Shown: one piece after another, positions 38,234-46,871 of the stretch | Layout of the letters: each line of letters begins with the position of its first letter | Numbering within the stretch: the first letter of the stretch is position 1 | Source of the DNA: Aminobacter sp. HY435 | Lineage (GTDB): Bacteria > Pseudomonadota > Alphaproteobacteria > Rhizobiales > Rhizobiaceae | Length of the DNA stretch: 64,000 nt | Direction: 5' to 3' | Assembly: GCF_027568395.1 (NCBI RefSeq) | Contig: NZ_JANKZL010000013.1 | Coordinates: forward strand, 124,001-188,000 | Notes under the pieces: generated by a model | The model's database searches: none | What the model saw: the letters and a program-made list of their open reading frames with translations, nothing else | What the model was told of the DNA's origin: nothing | Program-made: the position numbers and the translations under genes

Positions 38234-39056
38234 GGTTGTGTTGCAAACTCTTCGGTAACGACCGGCTGGCATGAGGACATCTCCGATCTCTGGAGATCGC
38301 TGCATGTTCAAAGGCCGACATTTCGACCAATCGGTGATCTTGCTGTGCGTTCGCTGGTCTCTGGCTTACGGCTTGAGCCTACGGGATATGAAGGAGATAA
38401 TGGCTGAGCGCGGCATCAGCATCGACCACTCGACAATCCATCGCTGGGTAATCCACTTCTCGCCCGTGCTGCTAGATCGTTTCAATAGGCGCAAACGAGC
38501 AGTCCACTGCAAGTGGCATATGGATGGGACGTATATCAAGGTTCGAGGCCAGTGGATGTATTTGTACCGAGCCATTGATAGCGCCGGCGCCATGGTCGGG
38601 TTCTGGTTCAGCGAGCAACGTGATCTGCCTGCGGCCAAGCGCTTTCTACGCAAGGCTTTGATGCGCCATGGGCGACCGGATCGTATCGTCATCGACGGCA
38701 GCCAGACCAATCGGGAAGCGATCATCTCTTGCGATGCACAGAACCGTCTACGAGATCGGTCGCGGCAATCACTGAAGCTGATTTGCATCCGCCAGAGCCA
38801 GTACCTCAATAACCGGATAGAGCAGGATCATCGGCGCATCAAGCGGCGGGTCCGTCCGATGCTGGGTTTCAAGGTGTTCGTGGCAGCAACCGCTACTCTG
38901 GCTGGCATCGAGATGGTTCAGATGATGCGAAAGCTGCAGGGCCGCTTCGCCTGCAATTCAGCCCCTTCGCTGAAAGAGCAGTTCGAGACGATCGCCGCCT
39001 GAAATCCGCCAAGTGATCGGCCATTCTGCGGCTATCAAAAAGTTTGCAACACAACC
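38234..39056 (+). mobile_element. Intact IS6-like insertion sequence, 823 bp
   Basis: The element is bounded by terminal inverted repeats whose first 16 bp are identical (GGTTGTGTTGCAAACT at 38234 and its complement ending at 39056). It has one transposase gene and the size of IS6-family members. No 8-bp target duplication flanks it, consistent with replicative rearrangement through this copy, or with old age. Partial copies lie at 30908-31120 and 52921-52939. Confidence 0.9.
38271..39002 (+). CDS. IS6-family DDE transposase
   Basis: This 243-aa transposase has an N-terminal zinc-ribbon/HTH region (FKGRHFDQSVILLCVRWSLAYGLSLRDMKEIMAERG) and a DDE catalytic core. The acidic residues appear in WHMDGTYIKVRGQW, RIVIDGSQTN and NNRIEQDHRRIKRRVRPMLGF. 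The first block normally reads DETY in this family; here it is DGTY, so a usually conserved glutamate next to the first catalytic aspartate is lost and activity may be reduced. ATG 38304 (MFKGRHF) is the start found in most relatives; the longer start is listed because it is in frame. Confidence 0.88.
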   Translation: MRTSPISGDRCMFKGRHFDQSVILLCVRWSLAYGLSLRDMKEIMAERGISIDHSTIHRWVIHFSPVLLDRFNRRKRAVHCKWHMDGTYIKVRGQWMYLYRAIDSAGAMVGFWFSEQRDLPAAKRFLRKALMRHGRPDRIVIDGSQTNREAIISCDAQNRLRDRSRQSLKLICIRQSQYLNNRIEQDHRRIKRRVRPMLGFKVFVAATATLAGIEMVQMMRKLQGRFACNSAPSLKEQFETIAA

Positions 39057-39079
39057 TTGGGTGCTCCCATCATACTTCT

Positions 39080-40630
39080 TCAGATGATCGCCTCGATGAG
39101 GAACGGTCCCTTGCGGGCGAGGGCGGTGTCGAACAGGCGGGTGAATTGTTCAATGGTCGAGGCGCGGCCTGCCTCGACGCCCATGCCGCGCGCGAGCGAA
39201 CACCAGTCCAGCTCGGGATTGTCGAGATCGAGCATGCGCCGCGCATTGCGGCCGAAATCGTTGACGCCGACATTGCGCATCTCCCCCTGCAGGATCGCAT
39301 AGGCGCGGTTGGCGAAGATGATGGTCACGACATCGAGGTTCTCGCGCGCCTGGGTCCACAACCCCTGCAGGGTGTACATGCCGCTGCCGTCGGCCTGAAG
39401 GGCGATGACCTTCCGGTCCGGGCAGGCGATCGCCGCGCCCGTGGCGAGTGGAATGCCTTCGCCGATGGCGCCTCCGGTCAACGGAATGTGGTCATGCGGG
39501 TTGAGGCCGGGGGCGAGCACCGCCATTTTGCCAGCGGAGGTGATCGATTCCTCGCAGATGATGGCGTTTTCCGGCAGGGATCGCGCCACGGCGATGGTAA
39601 TTGAATCCGCGTTCAGCGCCCCGGTCGGCGCGGCGATCTCGGGCTGCACGAACCTGTTGGGCACGAACGGTGCGTCTGCGCGGATGCCGGCCTCCTCTGC
39701 AAGCAGCTCGAGCGCTTCGCCGAGGTCATGTTCATGGCCGGCGAGCTCGATCACCTCGCAGCCGGGCGGAAGCATCGTGCTTGGCTTGTGCGGGTAGGCA
39801 AAGAAGCCGACCGGCTGCCTGCCGCCAAGGCAGATGGCGACCTCGAACTCCTTCAATGCCGCGACGGCGAGATCGATGTTGTAGGGCACCGGCCTTGCCG
39901 CCACGCGGCCAGCGCCGCGCTCGGTGCGGTCCGAAGTCTGCGAGAAGAGCGCAGCACCGGTAGCCGCGGCGATCCTGCCGGCGGTTTCGAGGGCGGCGGC
40001 GCGAAGGGCGCGCCCGGCAAGGATGATCACCGTAGTTTTGCCGCTGCGCAGGGCCGCGCCCGCGGCCTTGAGCGCCTCGGGAGAAAGCGCCGGACGCGCC
40101 GGCAGCGTCACCGGTTGGAGCGGTTCCGGCTGGACCTCGCTCCAGGCAGCGTCGGCGGGCAGGATCATCGTCGCGACGCCGCGCTTCATCAGAGCAGCCT
40201 CGAACGCTTCTTCCGTGCGAGCGCGGACGTCGCGCGCGCCGCCGGCACGCCCGACCCAATGCGACATCGGGCGCGCCAGGCCTTCGATGTCGCTGGTCAG
40301 GGGCGCGTCGTACTGCAGGTGGTAGGAGGCGTGATCGCCGACGATGTTGACCATCGGCGTACGCGCGCGCCGGGCGTTGTGCAGATTGGCAAGGCCGTTT
40401 GCGAGGCCCGGTCCCAGGTGCAGGAGCGTGGCTGCCGGCTTGTCGGCCATGCGGGCATAGCCGTCGGCAGCGCCAGTCACGACGCCTTCCGAGAGACCCA
40501 GGACGCATCGCATCTGGGGCTTGCGGTCGAGCGCGGCGACGAAATGCATCTCCGACGTACCGGGATTGGCGAAGCAGACGTCCACGCCATTAATAAGAAG
40601 GACATCGCAGAGCATGTCGGCACCGTTCAT
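39080..40630 (-). CDS. Thiamine-diphosphate-dependent enzyme, acetolactate-synthase-like
   Basis: This 516-aa ThDP enzyme has the three-domain layout of acetolactate synthase and benzoylformate decarboxylase. The catalytic glutamate lies in VLGLSEGVVTGAADGYARM near residue 50; the cofactor motif is ADGSGMYTLQGLWTQARENLDVVTIIFANR with ADG in place of the usual GDG. It would decarboxylate a 2-keto acid and either release the aldehyde or ligate it. It follows gabD by 29 nt in a GABA module, so a role in the fate of a keto acid or semialdehyde is likely. ATG 40628-40630 is preceded by GAGGAGTACCCC. Confidence 0.85.
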   Translation of the reverse strand: MNGADMLCDVLLINGVDVCFANPGTSEMHFVAALDRKPQMRCVLGLSEGVVTGAADGYARMADKPAATLLHLGPGLANGLANLHNARRARTPMVNIVGDHASYHLQYDAPLTSDIEGLARPMSHWVGRAGGARDVRARTEEAFEAALMKRGVATMILPADAAWSEVQPEPLQPVTLPARPALSPEALKAAGAALRSGKTTVIILAGRALRAAALETAGRIAAATGAALFSQTSDRTERGAGRVAARPVPYNIDLAVAALKEFEVAICLGGRQPVGFFAYPHKPSTMLPPGCEVIELAGHEHDLGEALELLAEEAGIRADAPFVPNRFVQPEIAAPTGALNADSITIAVARSLPENAIICEESITSAGKMAVLAPGLNPHDHIPLTGGAIGEGIPLATGAAIACPDRKVIALQADGSGMYTLQGLWTQARENLDVVTIIFANRAYAILQGEMRNVGVNDFGRNARRMLDLDNPELDWCSLARGMGVEAGRASTIEQFTRLFDTALARKGPFLIEAII

Positions 40631-40659
40631 GGGGTACTCCTCGCTGATCGAGCCTGCGG

Positions 40660-42099
40660 TCAAGCCGCCATGTGGGAGACGAACTTGGTCGTCAGGTAGG
40701 CATTTATGGCTTCCGAGCCGCCCTCGGTGCCGTAGCCGGAATCCTTGATCCCGCCAAACGGCACTTCAGGCAAGGCCAGACCGTTGTGGTTGATGGTCGT
40801 CATGCCGGCCTGGATGCGCAGGCCAAGCTGGTGCGCCGTCTCGGAAGAGCGCGTGAAGGCATAGGAAGCGAGGCCGAAGGGCAGGCGGTTGGCTTCGGCG
40901 ATGGCCTCGTCGCGCGTCGAGAACGGCGCGAACACGGCGACCGGGCCGAACGGCTCCTCATTCATGATGCGGGCGTGGCGCGGCACGTTCGAGAGAACGG
41001 TGGGGGCAAAGAAATAGCCGGTGTTGCCGATCCGCCGGCCGCCGGTCCTGAGGTCGGCGCCGTGGTCGACGGCGTCGCGGATCAGCGCCTCCAGGGCAGG
41101 GATGCGGCGCTCGTTGGCCAGTGGCCCCATCTGCGTTCCGGCGTCCAGTCCGTTGCCGACCTTGATCGTCTCCGCCGCCCGGGTGAAGGCGGTGAGCACG
41201 CGGTCGTAGACGCCTTCCTGCACGAGAAAGCGTGTCGGTGCCACACAGACCTGGCCGGCGTTGCGGAACTTGGAGGCGGCAAGGACCTTGACCGCGTTGT
41301 CGATGTCGGCGTCGTCGAAAATGATGGCGGGTGCGTGGCCGCCGAGCTCCATGGTCGAAAGCTTCATGTGCTGGCTGGCAAGGGCGGCAAGCTGCTTGCC
41401 CACGGGTGTCGAGCCGGTGAAGGAGATCTTGCGGATGACTGGATGGGCGATGAGGTATTCCGAAATCTCGGCCGGAACGCCGTAGACCAGGTTGACGACA
41501 CCTGCCGGCACGCCGGCGTCGACAAAGGCGCGGATGAGCTCGGCCGGGGAGGCCGGTGTTTCCTGGGGCGCCTTGACGATGATCGAGCAGCCGGCGGCTA
41601 GCGCCGCGGAAAGCTTGCGCACCACCTGATTGATGGGAAAATTCCACGGCGTGAAGGCCGCCACCGGACCGACCGGGAGCTTGATCGCCATCTGGGTGAC
41701 GCCGGGCGCGCGGGCAGGGATGATCTGGCCATAGGTGCGGCGGCTCTCCTCGGCGAACCAGTCGATGATGTCGGCCGCGGCCATCACCTCGCCCTTCGCC
41801 TCGGCGACAGGCTTGCCCTGCTCGCGGGTCATGATGGTGGCGATCGTGTCGGCGCGCTGGCGCAAAAGATCGGCCGCGCGGCGCATGATCTTCGAACGCT
41901 CGTAGGCCGAAACCGCGCTCCAGACGCCGAAGCCGCGATCCACTGCCTCAAGCGCGGCGTCGAGATCGACCCGGGTGGCATGGGCCACCTTGCCGATCGC
42001 CTCGCCGGTGGCGGGATCGACCACGGCGATGGCGCGGCCTTCGGCCCCGCCGCGCCAGACGCCGTCGATAAGGAGCGGTGTGTCGGGATAGGTCGTCAT
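40660..42099 (-). CDS. gabD: NAD(P)-dependent succinate-semialdehyde dehydrogenase
   Basis: This 479-aa aldehyde dehydrogenase oxidises succinate semialdehyde to succinate. The cofactor loop [15 protein letters not shown], the glutamate region [18 protein letters not shown] and the catalytic cysteine in [12 protein letters not shown] are all readable, and the overall sequence is of the GabD subgroup. ATG 42097-42099 begins [15 protein letters not shown], the family start; the longer frame is not used. It lies downstream of gabT, giving the usual transaminase-dehydrogenase pair for 4-aminobutyrate. Confidence 0.9.
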   Translation of the reverse strand: MTTYPDTPLLIDGVWRGGAEGRAIAVVDPATGEAIGKVAHATRVDLDAALEAVDRGFGVWSAVSAYERSKIMRRAADLLRQRADTIATIMTREQGKPVAEAKGEVMAAADIIDWFAEESRRTYGQIIPARAPGVTQMAIKLPVGPVAAFTPWNFPINQVVRKLSAALAAGCSIIVKAPQETPASPAELIRAFVDAGVPAGVVNLVYGVPAEISEYLIAHPVIRKISFTGSTPVGKQLAALASQHMKLSTMELGGHAPAIIFDDADIDNAVKVLAASKFRNAGQVCVAPTRFLVQEGVYDRVLTAFTRAAETIKVGNGLDAGTQMGPLANERRIPALEALIRDAVDHGADLRTGGRRIGNTGYFFAPTVLSNVPRHARIMNEEPFGPVAVFAPFSTRDEAIAEANRLPFGLASYAFTRSSETAHQLGLRIQAGMTTINHNGLALPEVPFGGIKDSGYGTEGGSEAINAYLTTKFVSHMAA

Positions 42100-42195
42100 G
42101 ATCTGCTGCTCCGCTTCGGCGTTCGGTCGGGCGCTCACGTCTAGGCCCGGTTGTCGGGCGATGCGCGGCATGTCGCCGCCGCGCATCGCTCGTGA

Positions 42196-43485
42196 TCAGG
42201 CTGCGGCGACTGCCGCTTCGATCGAGGCCTCGAGGATGTCGAGGCCTTCGTCGAGCGTGTCCTCGCCGATGGTCAATGGTGCAAGAAGCCGGATGACGTT
42301 GGCGCGCGTGCCGCAGGAAAGCAGGATGAGACCGCGCTTTTCGCCTTCGGCGACGATGCGGCCGGTCAGTTCAGGGGCAGCCTTTTTCGACTGGCGGTCC
42401 TCGACCAGTTCGAAGGCCACCATCGCGCCCAGGCCGCGAACATCGCCGATGCGCTCCATGCCCTGGCGTTCAGCAATGCCGTGCAGGCGCGCGGTCATGC
42501 GGTCGCCGACCATTGCGGCGCGCGCGCACAGGTTTTCGCTGTCGATGACGTCGAGCACGGCGTTGGCAGCGGCAACGGCGAGGGGGTTGCCGGCATAGGT
42601 ACCGCCGAGCCCGCCGGGATGGGCGGCGTTCATGATCTCGGCCTTGCCGGTGACGGCGGACAGCGGGAAGCCGCCGGCAAGTCCCTTCGCCATGGTGACG
42701 ATGTCAGGCCGCACGCCGGCATGCTCGAAGCCGAACATCTTGCCTGTGCGCGCCATGCCTGCCTGGACCTCGTCGGCGATCAGCACGATGCCGTGGCGGT
42801 CCGCGATCTCGCGCAGCCGGACGAGGAATTCTTTCGGCGCGACATTGAAGCCGCCTTCGCCCTGGATCGGCTCGACGATGAAGGCTGCGATGCGCTCGGG
42901 ATCGATGTCGGCGGCGAAAAGGCGCTCCAGCGCCTCGATCGCATCGTCGACGCCGATGCCCATGAATTCGTTCGGGAACGGCGCGTGGTAAATCTCCGCC
43001 GGGAACGGGCCGAAGTTCTTCTTGTAGGGCGCGACCTTACCGGTCAGCGCCATGCCGAGCATGGTGCGGCCGTGAAAGGCTCCGGCGAAGGCGATCACGC
43101 CGGCGCGCCGGGTGTAGGCCCGCGCCACCTTGATCGCGTTCTCGACCGCCTCGGCGCCGGTGGTAACCAGCATGGTGCGGTTCTCGGCACCGGTGGGCGC
43201 CATGGCATTGAGGCGTTCGGCGAGGCGCACATAGCCTTCATAGGGCGCGACGTGGAAGCAGGTGTGCGTGAAGAGCTGCGCCTGCTCCTGTACTGCCCGC
43301 ATCACGGTCGGGTGGCGGTGGCCGGTGTTGTTGACGGCGATGCCTGCGGCGAAGTCGATGTAGCGCTTGCCGTCGACGTCCCAGAGCTCGGCATTCTCCG
43401 CGCGCGAGGCATAGATGCCGCGCGTGCCCACGCCGCCGGCGACGGCGGCCTTCTGGCGGCCTTGCAATTCTGCTGCTCTGGTCAT
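42196..43485 (-). CDS. gabT: 4-aminobutyrate aminotransferase
   Basis: This 429-aa class III aminotransferase transfers the amino group of 4-aminobutyrate to 2-oxoglutarate, giving succinate semialdehyde. The PLP lysine is in IVTMAKGLAGGFPLSAV, the preceding aspartate in LIADEVQAGMARTG, and the GAFHGRT loop is present. I chose ATG 43485, with AGGGG 9 nt upstream, over GTG 43494, where the AGGGG would be adjacent. The gene is downstream of an XRE-cupin regulator and behind a perfect palindrome. It could also act on 5-aminovalerate or beta-alanine. Confidence 0.9.
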   Translation of the reverse strand: MTRAAELQGRQKAAVAGGVGTRGIYASRAENAELWDVDGKRYIDFAAGIAVNNTGHRHPTVMRAVQEQAQLFTHTCFHVAPYEGYVRLAERLNAMAPTGAENRTMLVTTGAEAVENAIKVARAYTRRAGVIAFAGAFHGRTMLGMALTGKVAPYKKNFGPFPAEIYHAPFPNEFMGIGVDDAIEALERLFAADIDPERIAAFIVEPIQGEGGFNVAPKEFLVRLREIADRHGIVLIADEVQAGMARTGKMFGFEHAGVRPDIVTMAKGLAGGFPLSAVTGKAEIMNAAHPGGLGGTYAGNPLAVAAANAVLDVIDSENLCARAAMVGDRMTARLHGIAERQGMERIGDVRGLGAMVAFELVEDRQSKKAAPELTGRIVAEGEKRGLILLSCGTRANVIRLLAPLTIGEDTLDEGLDILEASIEAAVAAA

Positions 43486-43524
43486 TCTGGTCACCCCTGA
43501 AGAAAGTCAGAGGCGGATTAGCAC

Positions 43525-43542
43525 TGCTCATTATTTTGAGCA
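43525..43542. promoter_or_regulatory. Perfect 6+6 inverted repeat upstream of gabT
   Basis: TGCTCA and TGAGCA arms flank a 6-bp TTATTT spacer in the 76-bp gap between the XRE-cupin gene and gabT. The XRE-cupin protein is the obvious candidate to bind it and control the GABA genes. Confidence 0.5.
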
Positions 43543-43561
43543 ATAGCGTCCATGCTGATCG

Positions 43562-44146
43562 CTACAGATAGGGCGGAGTGCAGGCAGAGATGACCACGGT
43601 CCGGCTGCCGGAGATGTTGCGGAAGCGGTGGGGAATGCGGCTGTCGAACAGGTAGGATTCGCCAGCCTTGAGCACACGAACCTCGTCGCCGACCGTCACC
43701 TCGAGCTCGCCTTCGACGACATAGCCGCCCTCCGAGGAGGCGTGCTGCAGCAGGGTCTGGCCGGTGTCGGCCTGGGGGTCGTAGACTTCGTGCAGGATCT
43801 GGAGATTGTGGCCGCGGGCATCGCCAATTTGCCTGAAAACCATACGCCCGAGTCCGTCGCCCATCGTCGTTGTCGCGACTTTCGAGGTCAGATCAATGAG
43901 TTGATCGGCGTCGAAGAAAGGCCCTGTAGGTGGACTGCGTTCCGGCTCGAAAAAGTCGGCCATGTTGACGCCCAGGCCGTTCAGGATCTTTCTCAGGGTG
44001 GAGATCGACGGGCTGACCTTGTTGTTCTCAACGTTCGAAATCTGCGCATGGGGGACCCCGGCCCGCTCCGCAAGCTGGCGCTGGGACATGCCGGCTGCGC
44101 TGCGCATCGCGTTGAGGCGAGCGCCGATATCGAATTGAACGTCCAT
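43562..44146 (-). CDS. XRE-family regulator with C-terminal cupin sensor
   Basis: This 194-aa PuuR-like regulator has an N-terminal Cro/C1 helix-turn-helix (LNAMRSAAGMSQRQLAERAGVPHAQISNVENNKVSPSISTLRKIL, residues about 9-60) and a C-terminal cupin barrel (GGYVVEGELEVTVGDEVRVLKAGESYLFDSRIPHRF). PuuR-type proteins repress putrescine and GABA catabolism. ATG 44144-44146 is the family-typical start. It heads the gabT-gabD-ThDP gene set on the same strand and is divergent from the IclR-led operon. Confidence 0.9.
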   Translation of the reverse strand: MDVQFDIGARLNAMRSAAGMSQRQLAERAGVPHAQISNVENNKVSPSISTLRKILNGLGVNMADFFEPERSPPTGPFFDADQLIDLTSKVATTTMGDGLGRMVFRQIGDARGHNLQILHEVYDPQADTGQTLLQHASSEGGYVVEGELEVTVGDEVRVLKAGESYLFDSRIPHRFRNISGSRTVVISACTPPYL

Positions 44147-44190
44147 TGGTTCATCAAATCCCACTGCTGGCGAGCCACGTCGGACAGGCG

Positions 44191-44254
44191 ATGGATGTCT
44201 GTCCATATGACCGCTTGAAGATCAATATATTAGCCAAAAATCGCCTGTTGGCGA
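44191..44254. promoter_or_regulatory. Two inverted repeats in the XRE-cupin/IclR divergent gap
   Basis: ATGGA-N6-TCCAT lies at 44191-44206 and TCGCC-TGTT-GGCGA at 44241-44254, in the 243-bp AT-rich gap between the divergent regulators. The first is 45 bp upstream of the XRE-cupin ATG and could be an operator; the second is hairpin-like. Neither matches the palindrome before gabT. Confidence 0.35.
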
Positions 44255-44353
44255 TCCAAAACATGACTGAGCGGAAAAAAATTATCGCGAACGATTCCAA
44301 TCGGATGTCGCTGAAATGGAGGCAAATGCGGCTGCCGCAGCGTCCGCACCCCG

Positions 44354-44373
44354 TTGACACAGACCCTTGTCAA
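44354..44373. promoter_or_regulatory. Inverted repeat upstream of the IclR gene
   Basis: TTGACA-N8-TGTCAA is a perfect 6+6 inverted repeat ending 16 bp before the IclR ATG. Its left arm doubles as a -35-like hexamer. IclR proteins usually bind short palindromes overlapping their own promoter, so autoregulation is plausible. Confidence 0.45.
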
Positions 44374-44389
44374 CGGAAGTATATTCGAC

Positions 44390-45148
44390 ATGGATACGTC
44401 ATATTCAGATAGAATACAAGAGCAAGGCGGAGTGCGACCGCTGTCCACCGTCATCAAGACGCTGGCGGTGCTCGACATCCTCGCTTCCAGCGCCCGGGGA
44501 ATGCGCCTGCCGGAAATCGCTGCGGCGATGGAGCTGTCGCGGCCGACCGCCTACCAGCGACTGTTGACGCTGATCGAGGCGGGCTGGGTCGAGCAGGACG
44601 CAGAGATGCGCTACCGCCTGTCGCTGTCGTCCTGCCGTCTGGCGGCGGCGGCGCTCGAGCAGGCCGACCTTGGCACCAGGATGCAGCCGGTGCTCGAGGC
44701 GCTTGTCGCCAAGGCCAAGGAAACGGCCTCCGTCGCCGTGCTCAATGGCGGCCAGCCCTACATCGTCTCGCGTGTCGATTCCGAAAGCCTGCTGCGCGCC
44801 GAACAGAAGATCGGCACCACCATGTCGCTCGAAGGTTCGGCGTCGGGCCGCGTGCTCACCGCCTTTGCCGACGAGGCGACGCTTGAGCGGCTGAAGCAGG
44901 GCGGCGGCGTCTTCGCCTCCGATGAGATCCTCGCCGAGGCGCGCGCCAATGGCTACGCAGTCTCCAGCGGCTATACCCACACCGGCGTTATCGCCATCGC
45001 CGCGCCGATCTTCGACCTGCACGGCAAGTGCTTTGCCACGCTGTCGCTGGTCATGCCCGAAACCCGGTTCGACCTCGAAACCTTCAAGCAGCCGCTGCTC
45101 GACGCCGCGAACGCCATTACCAGCATGCAGCAGGGGAAACATCGGTAA
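44390..45148 (+). CDS. IclR-family transcriptional regulator
   Basis: This 252-aa protein has an N-terminal winged helix (TLAVLDILASSARGMRLPEIAAAMELSRPTAYQRLLTLIEAGWV) and the C-terminal IclR effector domain (VAVLNGGQPYIVSRVDS, GSASGRVLTAFADE, GVIAIAAPIFDLHGKCFATLSLVMP). I chose ATG 44390; an in-frame TTG at 44354 would start inside the palindrome. It stands 1 nt upstream of an unknown gene and leads a nine-gene operon to 52884, which it presumably regulates in response to the imported compound. Confidence 0.9.
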   Translation: MDTSYSDRIQEQGGVRPLSTVIKTLAVLDILASSARGMRLPEIAAAMELSRPTAYQRLLTLIEAGWVEQDAEMRYRLSLSSCRLAAAALEQADLGTRMQPVLEALVAKAKETASVAVLNGGQPYIVSRVDSESLLRAEQKIGTTMSLEGSASGRVLTAFADEATLERLKQGGGVFASDEILAEARANGYAVSSGYTHTGVIAIAAPIFDLHGKCFATLSLVMPETRFDLETFKQPLLDAANAITSMQQGKHR

Positions 45149-45149
45149 G

Positions 45150-46871
45150 ATGACCGACAATCCGCAACACAGCGAGCCGGCCGCCATGGCCGTGGCTCGG
45201 CGGGCAGGCGCGCAGGTGATGCGGCCGGAAAGCCTCGCCGCGATCCAGCCGTCGCGCCTCAGCGGCGCCCGCGCCTTCATGAACAAGATGCTGCGCGAGC
45301 GCTGGGACATTGCGATTGAGCGTTTCGATGTCGACGCCGACGCCTCCGGCACCGTCGTCTACTCGATCAAGGCCCAGGATCGGGAATTCAGCTTCATCGG
45401 GTTTTCGCGGCCGCCGAGCCGCACCGCACGCACCGGGCGCATCATCGGCCAGGCCTGGGATATGATGGGGACGCTGAACGAGGGGCCTGCCACCGAAGCC
45501 GACATCGACCTTGCCCGCCGCGAAATCCCCAAGCTCTACACCGGCCGCGCCTCGCCCAACGCGCTGATCTGGTGCCGTTCCAACCGTTCGATGCGGGTCT
45601 TCGACCAGACGCTGGAAGCGTTGGCGTCAGGTGTGCAGCCGTCGGTCGCGGACCTGTCCAAGGTCTGCTACCTGATGCGCAACACCGGTCTCGACGGCAA
45701 TGGCACCTTCGGCACGCGGTCGTTCCGTACGCTTGGTCGCGATCATCCGCTCGGCGGCGTGCTGCAGGCGCAGCTGCTCACCGCATATATGATGCGTGAA
45801 TACTCGTGCGACTTGGTGGAGCATCTTGCCCGTCTCAAGTCGGACAAGGCCGTGCCGCTCGACCCGTCGATCCGCAGCTATATCGGCGTCGGCAACGGCT
45901 CGGCGCTTGGCCTGATCTTCTTCGTGCACCGCCACCCACGCCTGCTTGATGCTTTCATCGGCGCGCGCGAGACGGCCATTGCCGCGGCGCGTTCGCTCGA
46001 AAAGGGCGTTGCCGCCACGCGCTTCTCCTATTTGGCCGATCTGCTGGAGACAGCGATCACCTTCCGCCGCCAGGATCGCATGGTCTACGAGGCATTCACC
46101 TCGAGCGACGAGGTTGCCGCCGATCTCGAGGAGATCAAGGAGACCGTGGCCCGGATGCAAGAGAGCGGCACACTGGACGGCGAAAGTCCCGTCTATCCGT
46201 TCGACGCGCTGGTTGGCCGTTTCGAAAGCCGGATCAAGCCGGAATCGATGGAAACGTTCCTGTCGCTGCTGATCGAACTGGTGCCGGAAGAGGCGGACAA
46301 GCTGTTTGCCGAAATCGACGCCCCCGACGAGTTCGTCGTCTCGCCAAGCGAGACACTGGAAAGCCTGGGCGCACTCATTCGCAAGGACTACGACTGGGCG
46401 CTCAAGACGGACATGTCTTCGCCCGATGCCTATAAGTATGTCTGGTACAAGTCCGAGACAGCCGAGGAGCCGAGGCGCGGCGCGCGCGAAGAGGTGCCGG
46501 AGGCCCTCGATCTCGGACTAGACGTCTGCGGCGGCATCCAGGCGCTGACGGCCGACATGGCCGACGAAGACGCCGGCATGACAGTCGCGCGCTTCCTGCT
46601 CAAGTATCCGCAGCACCGCTTCCTCGTCGCCCGTATCCAGAGCCTGCGCGGCAAGCACTTCCATACGCCGCGCGCCAACATCAATGCCGAGGATTTCGTG
46701 CCGATCGATCTCGTGCGGCTGATGAATTGCGGCATCCATGGCGTCGACAAGACGCGCGACTTCCTGAACCGCAACCTGCGCGGCGTGCTCTATCACGGCG
46801 CTCCTACCCGCGACGAGATCCGCACGGGCTACACGGGTACGTGGTTCTACCCTGCGGAGCCGGTCCAATGA
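45150..46871 (+). CDS. Conserved-looking protein of unknown function, 573 aa
   Basis: I do not recognise this family. The protein is soluble-looking, with no signal peptide or membrane segment. Distinctive stretches are REFSFIGFSRPPSRTARTGRIIGQAWDM, GLDGNGTFGTRSFRTLGRDHPLGGVLQAQLLTAYMMREY, YIGVGNGSALGLIFFVHRHPRLL and LKYPQHRFLVARIQSLRGKHFHTPRANINAEDF. Two arginine/serine-rich loops and the HPR motif could be active-site elements. Base use equals that of neighbours, so it is a genuine gene. It begins 1 nt after the IclR stop and overlaps the next gene by ATGA. The context (peptidase-like enzyme, polyamine-type importer, RidA) suggests a catabolic enzyme on a nitrogen compound; no function is claimed. 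Confidence 0.8.
   Translation: MTDNPQHSEPAAMAVARRAGAQVMRPESLAAIQPSRLSGARAFMNKMLRERWDIAIERFDVDADASGTVVYSIKAQDREFSFIGFSRPPSRTARTGRIIGQAWDMMGTLNEGPATEADIDLARREIPKLYTGRASPNALIWCRSNRSMRVFDQTLEALASGVQPSVADLSKVCYLMRNTGLDGNGTFGTRSFRTLGRDHPLGGVLQAQLLTAYMMREYSCDLVEHLARLKSDKAVPLDPSIRSYIGVGNGSALGLIFFVHRHPRLLDAFIGARETAIAAARSLEKGVAATRFSYLADLLETAITFRRQDRMVYEAFTSSDEVAADLEEIKETVARMQESGTLDGESPVYPFDALVGRFESRIKPESMETFLSLLIELVPEEADKLFAEIDAPDEFVVSPSETLESLGALIRKDYDWALKTDMSSPDAYKYVWYKSETAEEPRRGAREEVPEALDLGLDVCGGIQALTADMADEDAGMTVARFLLKYPQHRFLVARIQSLRGKHFHTPRANINAEDFVPIDLVRLMNCGIHGVDKTRDFLNRNLRGVLYHGAPTRDEIRTGYTGTWFYPAEPVQ

Noticed and set aside
38226-39064. 8-bp target-site duplication around the intact IS
   Set aside because: ATTGGCTG and TTGGGTGC do not match, so no duplication is claimed.
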